DNA from: Glossina fuscipes
Lineage: Eukaryota; Arthropoda; Insecta; Diptera; Glossinidae
Direction: 5' to 3'
Assembly (NCBI RefSeq): GCF_014805625.2
Contig: NW_023998433.1
Span: 5,021,757 to 5,085,756, forward strand
DNA length: 64,000 nucleotides
Both the position numbers and the translations under genes were made by a program. Every line of letters starts with the position of its first letter. Within the stretch, counting starts at the first letter, position 1. The notes below the pieces were generated by a model that was not told the origin of the DNA, searched no databases, and worked only from the letters and a program-made list of their open reading frames with translations. Below are positions 45,701 through 58,314 of the stretch, piece after piece.

Positions 45701-48561
45701 ATTGTTGAAATTCTTCACAATAATATTGATTGATGTTCGTAAATCAAATGAACATGCTCTACAGATAAGCCTTCTTATAACGGCTAGAGCACTGAAAAAG
45801 CGCTTAAAGTAAATTTCAATACATTTTCACTATTTATATGTATCTAATAATCGGGTGTCGATATGAAGTTAGATCCATAGCAGTGCACAATAAAAATGGT
45901 GTTGAATACAGTAGCTTTTCCTTATCCTTTTTCTAAAATTTACATTTCATGAGTGGGTCTTCAAACTGATCAAGATTAATTTAAATTTATATAATTAAAT
46001 TTTGTTGAATTTTTGAACTGTGATAGCGGATAGGTATAACTACGTTGAGGCCTATTAGAAGGTCTCAGGGTACATAATTCTAACTTATTTTTTCACAAAT
46101 ATGTTCAAAACACACCAAAATATTATTATTAATATTATTATTGTTTGGCAGTTACTCTTGCGTGTACAATAATGCGTTTGCAAAATTTCTATATATAGGT
46201 CGTAACTTGTCCTTTATGCTATTAAATTATGCTGGGACCTTCCTCTTTCAAAGTGCATTCTTTACGTTTTATTGCTACAATGTACATGATTTTGCCAATA
46301 TGTACACAGCACAGTTATTTTTAGTTTTGAATATGTTGAAATGTGTGTAATCATGGCTTAATTCGAAGGAAAGAAGTGATATATTATAACGTTTGATGAA
46401 AAACTGAAACGCTACGATAAGCTAGAACGAAACTCATGATGCTCAATGATCTACGACCTTCCCGTTTGTTTTTACTGGGCGCTGCTCTTTTCCTGTTTGT
46501 CACTATTGCGATCGATGTCTTCTGGGTGATCCGTTTGAGTAGTACTTCTATCCTTGTCAGGGAGTCCAAAAAATGTGAATGTTCATCTATAGCCTAAAGA
46601 GATTACTTATTGTTTTAACAAAGAATTTCTGTACTCTCCGAAGGATGCGAAAACCATTGGCTTGCAATGGACAATATTTTGAATGGAGTATCTCATGTTT
46701 AACAATCATTCAAATTTGTTAAAAAGTATGAAATGAAATAGGCTGAATAGCTTGATTTTGAACATGATCAGGTAAAGCTCTCCGCTTAGTATATTCGAAA
46801 TGTTGTCGCTGCTGCTGTCGTTACCACAAATGTTTGTCGATAAGATTCATGTGTAGAGAAAATGGCTGTTTTTCATTTAAGCAAAATGAATGTGGGCGCG
46901 CAAAAGAAATGAAAAAAGATTGTACACAAGTCCAAGTTTATGTTTGAATATATTAATTCAGATATTCATGTACGTGAATACATATTTACGGCATTCATAA
47001 GCAACAGTAAAAGATCTTAACAAACATGGAAACATTTCTTTATATAACGGGAATGAAGAAGGAGCAAGAAGAGTGAGGTGATGTTGGCCAAAATATTGTG
47101 GGGGCTGAAAAATGCTTTTTTTTTCTAGTACTTATACATACCCATGTGTATACATAGTTATATAGTTAATGGATACAATTTATTTATTTTTCCTTTTTAT
47201 ATATACGTGCGAGAAAAAAAAAATATATATATACACACAATGTTTATATATATGTGTGTGTGTGTGTACGTTTGTGCTATTCTGGTGAGGACGTTATATA
47301 TTTTTTTCCGACAAAAACAAATTTGTTTTCATCGCCTTTTGAAAAATTTTGCAAAATTCAGTTGCTTTCGGAATATTGCAAAATTAAGTTCACATTATAA
47401 CAAAAGAAGAAGAAGAATTCAAGAGCTAGTCAGTGAGTGAATGTTGAAAGATTATTCGACACAAAATTTTCAATATTAAAAATTACAAAAAATACAATAG
47501 ATGGACAAAAGAAAATAATAATAAAAATAACAACACAAGTAACGACATATGAGTGTAAATTAAAATTTGATTTGATTTCGTCAAGGAAAAGGATGCTGAA
47601 GATATAAACAATAAAACTTATTTACAATAAATTTAATAATTAAAACAGGACATATTAAAATTTTTATTTGGCGTTAAAAAGTTAACGGTTTTCATTAATT
47701 TATTAAATACTTTCTTTTTTTTTTACAAAAAAAGAAACACCTTAAATAGCCGCCTTAAACTTCCAAAATCTGCGCGCATACACAGAGTTTTAAAGACAAT
47801 GGAATACGTACAATTTAAAAACGGTTCGCCACACTACTACCGGGAACAGCCCGATCTAAACGAATGCATTCAATATCAAGTAAGAGTTAGTAAAAGATTG
47901 AAACTAAAATTTAAACAAAACAAGCTAAGCGACGAATAATTCAACAAGAAAATTGTGCACGCAACACGATCACATACCATTCAATTGTTACCACATTTCT
48001 TATAGTTCTAGGGGAAACTCTTTTATAGCATCAATTATTTTTATGCGCTTTGTACGTTTAAAATATTGAATGAAAGTAAGACAGGGTTTTTAAAATCTAT
48101 CTAAAACCAGTCCGAATTTTATGACATTTATTTTATGTTCTTACCTTGTATAAGCTGGCTTGTAAACTTAACGTAAACAATTTGAAAGAAGAAATTCAAT
48201 CGTGCTTTGAATGACCTCCTACATGGCTGGTTCTCGCAACGCTACCTAAATTTATTAGGTTTATAGTGTAAATATACAGTACATTTTAGAAAAGAGGCAG
48301 AAATTCCAAATATTTGTTAAAACTTTGTCCCTCTCCTTTATAATTAAATTGAAATATAAAAATTTTCAAGGTGGCCCCGCAGAGACTGGCCTTCACTTGC
48401 CTATAGTACTCTCTCTCTCTCTCTCTCTACATCTTACTTTATACTTAAATCTTTTTTTATTTTTCTACCATAAGTAAAGACATATTCTGTAATGTCATTT
48501 ATGCAATTCTGGAAAAATCCATAGAGCTATTCTGGGATTCTGGCATTTTTTCTACCATATT

Positions 48562-48608
<47 letters not shown>

Positions 48609-51600
48609 ATATTGTTTGCCAAAATATTGTATAACGTCTGTATATGTATATAAACAGATGTTCTGGTACACAAAGGAAAAAGAATATATTCAATGTTTTT
48701 TGAAATATTTATGCATTTTCAGCTTTTAAATCATATAATAAAAAAAAAATTAAATTGGCAAAGAGTGTATTTACTTTCTTTTTTCCTCTTTTTGCCTGAG
48801 AATATTAATTATCGTTTAGATTAAAAAAAAAATGTAATTTTGAGGACTGGGCTGAAAAACTGACTGCAAAAGATTTAATACATTGTATGTAATAATAAAA
48901 TCAGTGGATTTGCCTTATGCCATCTTTGACGTTAAATCAAATATCTATAAAATAGAGGATATCATTTTTTTAGGTATCTCGTCGTCTCCGTGCTTCGCTT
49001 CGAATCATACTTAAGCTTACCTGAAAAACGTGTTAAGTAAATTAAGTTAAAAACTGCACATATTGCCGCTATGTAGTAAAAGAAAAACAATTTTTTCCCT
49101 CTATCTTCGAGTAAAACAGAAAAATAACAATTTCAATATTTATTAGGCGATACTGCTATCGTTCAGAGTCAAATGTCTTTACTCAAAACCCTTTTTCATT
49201 TATTATTGAAATATATCCTACTTTTTATTTCATGCAAATAACTTTCAAAATATAAAACAAGTAAAAAAATTATATTGGGACGTAGCCAAATCTATCATAC
49301 CCATCACCGTGATCCGAGTAAAACGAGTAAATTTTCATAGTCTGCAAATATTGGGCGGCGGCAGATGATAAAAATGAAAATTTATATGGTGTATATGTTG
49401 TATTTTATGAGTAACATGAAAAAAACTCAAAAAATAAGTGTTAACAGTTTTTATTACGTACGCGAGTGGGCGTTGTAGGCGTGTTCTTTAAATAGTTTGG
49501 GTCAGTTGCAAATAATTTCCCAAGCTTGTAGGTGATATCTTCTTTTTTGTGAACGAGAGAATGTCTGCCCAAGATACTGTTGCTCAGATGGGCGGGTATG
49601 TTTAGGTGCATCCCAAATTTGAAACTGGCCAACAGGGGGTTTTACTTTTGTGAGCTACAAATGTTTTGAAAAAAAAGAAGAAATTATGACGTACTATAGT
49701 ATTGAATGGGCGTAGTCGATTTTCTCCGTTTTTGAAAATACGCATCGCCAATAGAATAAATGTTCAAATTTTCGCAGATTTATCTGACATAGTTTATAAG
49801 TAATGAGCAAAAAATCAAATTTTAGGTCCTTTTAAAAAACAAAGGTGTTTTCGGTTTACGTTCTGCTGTAAGCGAGTCCTTCGACCGATTTGGCCTATTT
49901 TAAAACATGCTTAGAAGAACTTTCAATGTCAAACTTGAAATCGATAGCTTTATTTTTGCGGTTAGGAGAATGCTTATAATTAACATTGCAGAGAAGGGCA
50001 GGATTAAATCGATTCGATGGTGCTGATTGAGAATAGGTATAATTTGTGAGGTATCTGAACCTTCTTTTTGGGCGTTGTAAACGTTTTGACAAAATGAATA
50101 CTCTTCTCATCCATCGGTAGTGGGTATTAAAAAAAGCAAAATATAATACAAGATGATACATTTATATAGGTAAATATAGGTAAATTTACTTATACAGAAT
50201 TTCATTTTCCTGCAAATATGATGGATATGATAAGATTGTAAAACTTTTGTTCTGTTAATGATGGGTGTGTCAATAAACTAATTTGTCAAGTTATATCTTT
50301 ATACCGTTTCTCATGTAGATATCTGCCTTAGATCGAAAGTTAGCGAAGAACACATATTGAAGTTTTTAATAAATTTCGAAAGTCGTTTCCATTTTTAAAC
50401 TAAAGTTTTATTTCCATATTTGATCAGTGAAATTTAATAAAAAAACATATATGTGAAGTTTGCGTTTTCCAACTTTATTTTTGTGGCTTTAAAGAAAGAG
50501 AGATTCACAACATAGTAGATTGATTGATTCAATCAATAGAAGGACTTTGTAATACGTTTTTCGCTCTCACAAATTGAATAATATATTGAACGTATCGTCA
50601 TCGCTCGATAATAAATATAGAAATTTCAAATGATGCCTCTTAATTTCCTATTATTAATTCTTGCGTCACTTACTACTTTCTTATAAAACAGAAATCATTT
50701 AGAGTCATACGTTTTATTTTTCTACAAATAAAGAGATATTGTTGTCGGCATACATATAAACGGCTCTCGCATTAGATCAAGGTTAATTTATGAAAATAAT
50801 CACTTTAATACCTGTGTGTATCGAAATTTGTGTAAAAATAACTGAAACGAAAGCAGGAAACTATTTAAATACTAATTAAAAATTAAATTAAATACAATTA
50901 ATTAGATAATGTAGCACGCTTTTGCAACTATAAAAAGATTGATTAACTGATTAACTTGCCAACAAGTGACTATTTCAACTGATTCATTTCAATTTTTAAA
51001 TTTTTTTTGCCAAAAAAAATTTTAAATGAATTAGTTGTTTAAAGAGGCGGTGTCATCTAAAATGGAAGCAATCAGTTGTTTATCACATAAAGCCGCAGTA
51101 ACTTCTTCTTCGTCCCACGACAATTGAACTTTACCAAAGCGCGGTTCTTTCTTTTTAATTATGTGCAATATACCTCGAGTTTGCACCAGGTCAACTAATC
51201 CGACAAATTCAGCCTGATCCAAAGAATGAATGTTGCGTTTGTTACAAACACGGCGGTAAACTTCGTGTAGTCGTCCTATGGTTATATCTTTGTTGCGTTG
51301 ATTACGTAGCATTAGCATCAACGAGCACAACATTATTTTCTGTTGTAAAGGAAATGATTGTTCAATATCCTCGTGTAGACTTTGTGAGGCGCTATAAACT
51401 TTATTTACAACAGCTGTTACATGGGTGACTTGCACAGGCTCCAGTATGTCTTTATTATATAAAGTTAAAATATTGTTTTCATATTTAATAGCAAACAAAA
51501 CAAAATTCAGTTGACGGTTACCTTTACACAGATTTTCAATGTTTCCTTCCGCTTCCATAACAAATTTTTGTAAATTCACTTTTTTATTACCGGCTTTCTT

Positions 51601-54600
51601 TTGTTGCTCCGCAATTTCTACTGCTCGCCGCCCAATGTCAAGAGCTCTTCTCACATCCCCACTTACCGCACTAACCTTAGCTGCCAGTAATTCAATGGTA
51701 ACTGGAGGAAATATATCTAAAACTTCGGCTTCTTCCAGACGTGACTTAAAGATCTCTACAATTTGCTGCTTTGTGTACGGTGGAAAATGTATATGCTTCG
51801 GCTTCAACTCACAACGAGCGTTCAAACGTGTAAGTGTTCGCTCAGTCAAGTCCAAGCTATTGGCTATACCCACAAGCAATAGCCGAGCGTTACGTAATGA
51901 CGGCCATTCGAATATTGTATATAGGATTGATTGCTTTGAGCTGCAAAGTTGATCGATCTCGTCTAAAACTACAAGTAACATATCTTTCGAGTTTTGGATA
52001 TAACATTGTATGGCCGTTATATTATCGTGTTCTGTACGTCCTTTAGATTTAAGCTTCAATTCTGCTGATAATTTTTTGTAAACTCCTCCAATTGAAGCTA
52101 TCGAAGTACAGTTAATATACACTGTTTGCAAACTCAAAGCAAACTCCGGCGAATGCATTAGGAGTGATAAACAAGCAGTTTTTCCAGTACCTGGTTGACC
52201 AGATACGTACAAACTACCCGAACTCTTATTTTCCAAATGTTCTCGAAAGAACTGCTTGAGTTCTTCCAACTGCTCTTCCCTTCCTGGCAATTTTTTCGTT
52301 TCGCCACTGTTTAAAATACATCGAGCATTTTGATATTTGTTACGATGAAACGAACGATGTTTATCTTTTTTTGCGTCATCAGAGTCGGATGCCATTTCGT
52401 TTATGCTTAAACGATCTAACAGTCGTGACGGACTCAACATTTTATGAGCCACTGGACTTCGATGTTTAGCCTGTTTTGGTGGAGAAGCTTCATCAGGAGC
52501 TTTGCTTATATTACTAAGTTCTCGTTTTTTAGATGAGTCAATTATTTTTTTGGTTCTTGGAGTGTTTAACATTTGATGAACGTCTGGTTTTGCGTGTTCC
52601 ACTCTATTTTTTAAATCGAAGTTGTTTTGTGTATCAGTAATGGATTTAGAAGCGGTGTCGGCTGGTTCATCTGAACCAGGATTATTCCGATCGTGTCTAA
52701 TATGCCTACGAGTTTTCGCTGTAGTAGAAGTTGATGTCCCCAAACTATTTAATTTACCAGAACGACGTATAGATGCCATTTGTGTCAATTGACTCAAATG
52801 ATTGCCAGAAAAAGCTTAACAAGCAATCAACGCGGCAAAAACACCTCAAGTTGCAAGATGTTTACTTAATAATAACCAATAAATAATGCTAGCTTTTATG
52901 AACGGCAGTAAATGTAAGCGATTTTAAAAGGCATTCACTTTCAACTTTTTTCGACCGATCTGTAAACTGACTTATGTAAAAAGTTAAATGAAAAGATCTA
53001 AAGTAATTTTAAAATATGTATTTTAAGTTATATAATTGAATAAAGGTTTTTGATTACTTTTTTTAACTTACGGATGATTTGCATTAATAATGAAGACCGG
53101 GCGTTTTTAAATTACGATAAGTCGTCATCATTGATAATGTTGTATATGAAAATTCAAGTATAGTTAGGTTATAGTGTTTGTTATCAGCTGTTCTTAGGCT
53201 AGTTGATCAGTTCATAAAGCAAATCATTTGGAGATGATTGCCATGTTTTGCAGTTATGATTATTGAAACTGTGTATATATGCGGCTCAAGTATCTCTACT
53301 ACTAGGAATAATAAAATTTTCCAAAGTTGGACAATTTTTTTACCGATCTAAATAATAAAAACAACATTTGCTAATTTGGTTAATACTTTTTAATAAGAAT
53401 TTCTATGTTAGCGAAAAAGAAAAGCGAATGAAGTGTGCTTCTGTTATTAAAAAATTTCTGAAATTATAAGAAGCATTTTATTCTATTCTATTTGATTAAA
53501 ACTATATACACATACACGTATAAATATATTTCGATGTATGTGTGAATGTATGTAACTAAAATTTATTATGAACAAACCTTGTGTAATCAAATATTCCTAA
53601 TAACAACAGCATTAATAAATATTTTAAAAACAGAAATTCAGTAAAGTAGCGAATATATATAATATCTAACGATTGCCAAACCGCCAACACGATCGACTAT
53701 TAAGTAAGCACTGAATATCATTACATTCTCTTTTCTTCTCTCCTCTATTTACACATATAAACACACATGTCTTTATTCATTTCGGGAATTTTTTTGTTTT
53801 TATTATTCCATAACCCATATGTTCTCAATTTTTCATTTTGAAATTCTCAAGAATTTTCGCGATAAATTATCACACATAAAGATATGATTTATTTTTGTCT
53901 TTATGCATACATGTGCACTTTAGAATATATTTTTATTAAATCAAAATCAATACGACACTGTGAGGCGTGATGGGTTGGATAATATTAGACAAGAAAATAT
54001 ATTTGACTTAGTACGTTTAGTTCAAAGGAATTTAAAGGCTCTTAGGGAACCAAAATAAGCTTATGCATGTTGGTCAAAACCATCCCTCGCGCAGTTCTAT
54101 ATTTATATATCGTAAAGTTAGAAAAGGTTATGTATAATCAAATTGGAATAATTTCAATTTGAAAGGGAACTCGTAGCGCTATTTAAGCATTCCATAATAT
54201 ATTCGTAGTTTCGATGATGATAGTTTATAGAGCTATAAAATACACTGTTCATAACGTTGCCTTCATAAATAAATAGTCCTTCACAAACTAAAAATGTAAA
54301 AATATTTGTTATATTTTTTCAGCCCTACCGAACTACTCCGCTGGTATTGCCCGGCGCCAAAGTTAAAAAGGATGCTCCTACCACAGAATCCTATCTGAGA
54401 CATTATCCGAATCCGGCCGTGCGTGCCCCGCCCGGGCACGATTATCACGATAGTGTGATGAAACAACGTGTTGCTGATACTATGTTGCATAAAGTTGTTG
54501 GTCCAGATGCCGATTCCGGACGAGTAAGTTTCCTATATTTTAAATTTGTAGAACTAATACTAGTGGGAAACTATGCATTCGCTTAATTTGCATTTATTTT

Positions 54601-57600
54601 TAAAAGGTGTTCCATAAGCAATTCAATTCACCCATTGGTTTGTACTCAGAAAACAACATTGAGAACACCATACGTCAAACAGTTCCGTAAGTACAGCAAC
54701 TTCTTACATGTTTCTTTTTATTCTGTCTGTTTCTCTTTTAAAAACGAAACTAAATCTCCTAAGAATGAAACTGAATTTAATAAATTTTAACAGCCATAAT
54801 GATTGTAAAACTAATTAGCGTTAACTCAATGAATTAGCTTTGGCTTTGCAAAACACAATTATGAAATAAAAATAATGCAAATTGTATTTACTACTCAGCC
54901 TAATGCGCAATTAGGTAACAAAAATCTTTCTATTTCTATTTATCTTTTATAACACGTTTACGAGTACGAGTTCTAATAAGTTTTTTATTTATCTATTTTT
55001 TTTTAATATCTGTATATATATAAAACCACAAACCACCATCACAACAACAACAACACAATGATTTTTATATATAATATATATATATAAATATATATATATA
55101 AAATAAAATAAAAAAAATGATATAAAAAAACTTAAAAATAAATCAAAAACAAATCGTTGATTTAATGCTGTTCTAACCTCGTTTGTACGACCTTATGTAA
55201 AACAAAAACAACAAATTGTGTTTTAAATGTATGTTATATAGTGTGAATCCTCCATTAAGGAAGAGCGTCTTTAATCGTCCTTTGCCGACCAAGCTTGATG
55301 GGTAAAAAATAAAACTAATAAATAATAAATTTTGGTTTTTATTCATAAGTCAAAATTTCATTAATTCATAAAATATTCTAAATTAATTTTTTTGTTTCAT
55401 TATGATCTTTTCAAAAAAAATCAATATCAATATTATATTTTTCGCATTCCTCTGCTCTGTGGCTGTCAGTGACCCGAAAAAAATTTTCATTCATTTCATA
55501 CATACGACGAACTCTGCTTGTTACTGCATTCCCTTCACCTCTAAAAACCTACTTGATCGTTGCACTTCTACATATCCTGTATATATACAACTCTCACTAT
55601 TACACTATCCTTCGTCCCGGTAAGAGACAAGTCTTTAAAAATTGAACAAAAAAAAATTTGTTTAGTGTTTTTTTGTAGTTTACAATATTGTTGCGCGATT
55701 TAAAATTCCGCTGGAAAATTAGCCTTTTTCGGGTTAGAAGTAGCAACTTAGATTGATGATTTCATTAATCTTCGTATTTTACTTTTTAGCAAAGGAACAT
55801 CGTAGATATATATACGAGCCATTCCATTGCAAAAATGTTCGGACTATTAGTGAAAAAAGCATTCAGTGAATCCACTTGTGCGTCAATTTCATATATAGTT
55901 CGCATATAGACAAAACTCAAACGTATAATATCAAGCGCCACATTCTCTCTTTTAATATCCAGAATTTGCACAATAAGAGATAAACAAAGTCCGTCTTTAT
56001 CTAAGACGAATTTTCCATTCTTCTCATTGCAAACTTTTTATAAGCGAATTAGTGAATCGATTGGAATCATTTTCCCTCCACATATCTATGCCTTCATTTA
56101 AATTGGTTTAATACGTTTGTGATAATTTAGGAGATCGATATCTGACAGAAGTCAAAGGTTATTTATGAGAAAAAATTTGTAGATTTTCGCTTTAGAGATC
56201 GCAAGTGCTTTAGAGATCGTATCTAAACTTAGAACTCTACCAATTGAATAAAGATCATGGAATAATATAATAGGGTATAAGCTTTAATTTTTTTTTTTTT
56301 TTTGGTGATGCTTTGGATGGATGATGATTTCGAGGAGATCGAGTAAGCTCTAGTAGGTTATTACTAATAAACTCTAATAAACGAAATTATTGCTATTGGC
56401 AACACTGCACGGATGAAGGTCAGTGAGTAAGATGTGATGGGCTGATAAAGAAGAGGGCACCAGAGGGCACTTAATGGAAAAGAACTTATCGAAATATTAA
56501 ATTTGAATAAATGCAATGTAGGCAATAGAAGCACTTGGCAGAGAAAGATATATTGAATGTTTCCTGTGCTCAAAGCAAGAAAATTAGTAGCAAGTTCAAG
56601 ACAGAATAGATGGAATTGTGACAGGAAAGCGATGGTCTGTGATTATCATCTCGCTAAAACAACGAAAAGAAACTTGTTTGCGTTATTATGGGAAGGTTTT
56701 CCTCCTCGAAGTAGTAGTTTTTACTTTCCTTCTTTGCTCCATCTGTGGATTTATTTGTAGACCTTATATATTCTATGTGTATCCATTACAATTAAAGAAG
56801 CTTAAAATCAGTTTTCACTTTTTTCGATGTTTTGTTTTACGGATAAAATTAAAGCTTTATCTAGCTTCATGGCACAAACGTTATTATTAAAAAAAGGAGA
56901 AGTTGTTCTGGTCACGCCGAATCGTTATGTGTCTAGGATTTCCGACAGAGCAAATTACATACATAATTGGATTTACGACTAGGCTATCATCATATCTTTA
57001 AAAATTTAGCAAATTCCGTATAGGTAATTGCGAGAAATAAAAGGTAGATATACATGATTTTTATAAATATATTTTTTTTGATTTCATATATGTATATATA
57101 TTTCGTATGGTATTTGCGGACAGACCTGAGAACTGATTTAGCTCAAATTTCCACTTATCGACACAAGATTAAAAAGTAAAAATTTTCCTCTGCCGATGCT
57201 GTATTATGTGTTACTGATCCCGTAAACTATACAGCAAAAATGGTTCAAATTGTAGACGAATAATAATCCGTTAAAATGCCTTGGAATGGTTCCCTTTACT
57301 GTATTAATAGTTTGTAATAATTTTCAAATCTTGCTCTTATATGATTTTTTTTTTTAATATTAACCCTGAAAGTATGTATTATGTTTTCTCTTATTATTTG
57401 ACAAATATTTACAAAATTTTGTAACAACACAACCAGCAAAACCAATAGCATACAAAACGAACAATATAATGAAAACTAAAATAAAAAACAAGCGTGAAAG
57501 AAAAAAGAACTTTTCTTTTTTTTTATGAAAAGTAGTCTTAAGAAGAATTAGCTGCACGATTAATATTAGAATTTTCATCGATTTATCTTTCCTGGAGCAA

Positions 57601-58268
57601 AAATATAAAATACTGGAGCAACAAAAGCAGAAAGAACTAGAAGAACAGCAAAAAAGAGAACAGCGTGGAAAGCAGCTGGAGCAACTGTATCGTCATTAAA
57701 AAATCGAGTAGTAACAGCAATAATAAGCAATAACTAGAAAAAATCGAAATTCAAAAACAAAGAAGAGAATCATATAGAAAGCGAGACATTTAACACACTT
57801 AACACGCAGTCATCGTAATCCTAATTACCGTGTAACGCTATTCTCATTATCATTAAAAGAGCTTATAAAAACTGTGGCTCTCTCAATCATAAACTCCTTA
57901 CCACGCTCACACTTAATTGTCGACTTGGATTATTATGTCAACCCCAATATATCTCATTTTTCCTTATCATATCATTTCCATTAATTTATCGTAACCGAAA
58001 AAAAATTAAAATATTTCAAAATAAAATTGATTAAGCTTTAAGAAGCTTTTATGTCATGCTACTGCTAACCATGGTTTGTTGATGGCACAAAAGTTCATTT
58101 AATTATTTATTTATAAATATGTGCATAAATACATGCTAATTTAATTAGGCGTAAGATTGGTTGCATAACAAAAAATTTCATTTAAAACAATTCGATATCG
58201 TGCGTCATTCAGAATAATTATTTCCAAACGTTTAATACTTAAAATTCTAACGGATTTTGTGCACATCC

Positions 58269-58314
<46 letters not shown>

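Larger units (their letters stand above)
42131..54322 (+). other. Zasp66 12.2-kb intron hosting Cdc6
   Basis: Between exon 4 (CAA-GTGAGT at 42131) and exon 5 (TTTTTTCAG at 54322). Contents are a family B copy (42650-43110 minus), a family A copy (43985-44295 minus), an alternative first exon (47799-47879), CT and AT microsatellites (48409-48428; 48565-48605), a family B copy (49254-50135) and the antisense Cdc6 gene. The rest is anonymous AT-rich DNA. Confidence 0.8.

Noticed and set aside
51539..52046. Plus-strand frames of 137 and 70 codons
   Set aside because: Antisense shadows of Cdc6.
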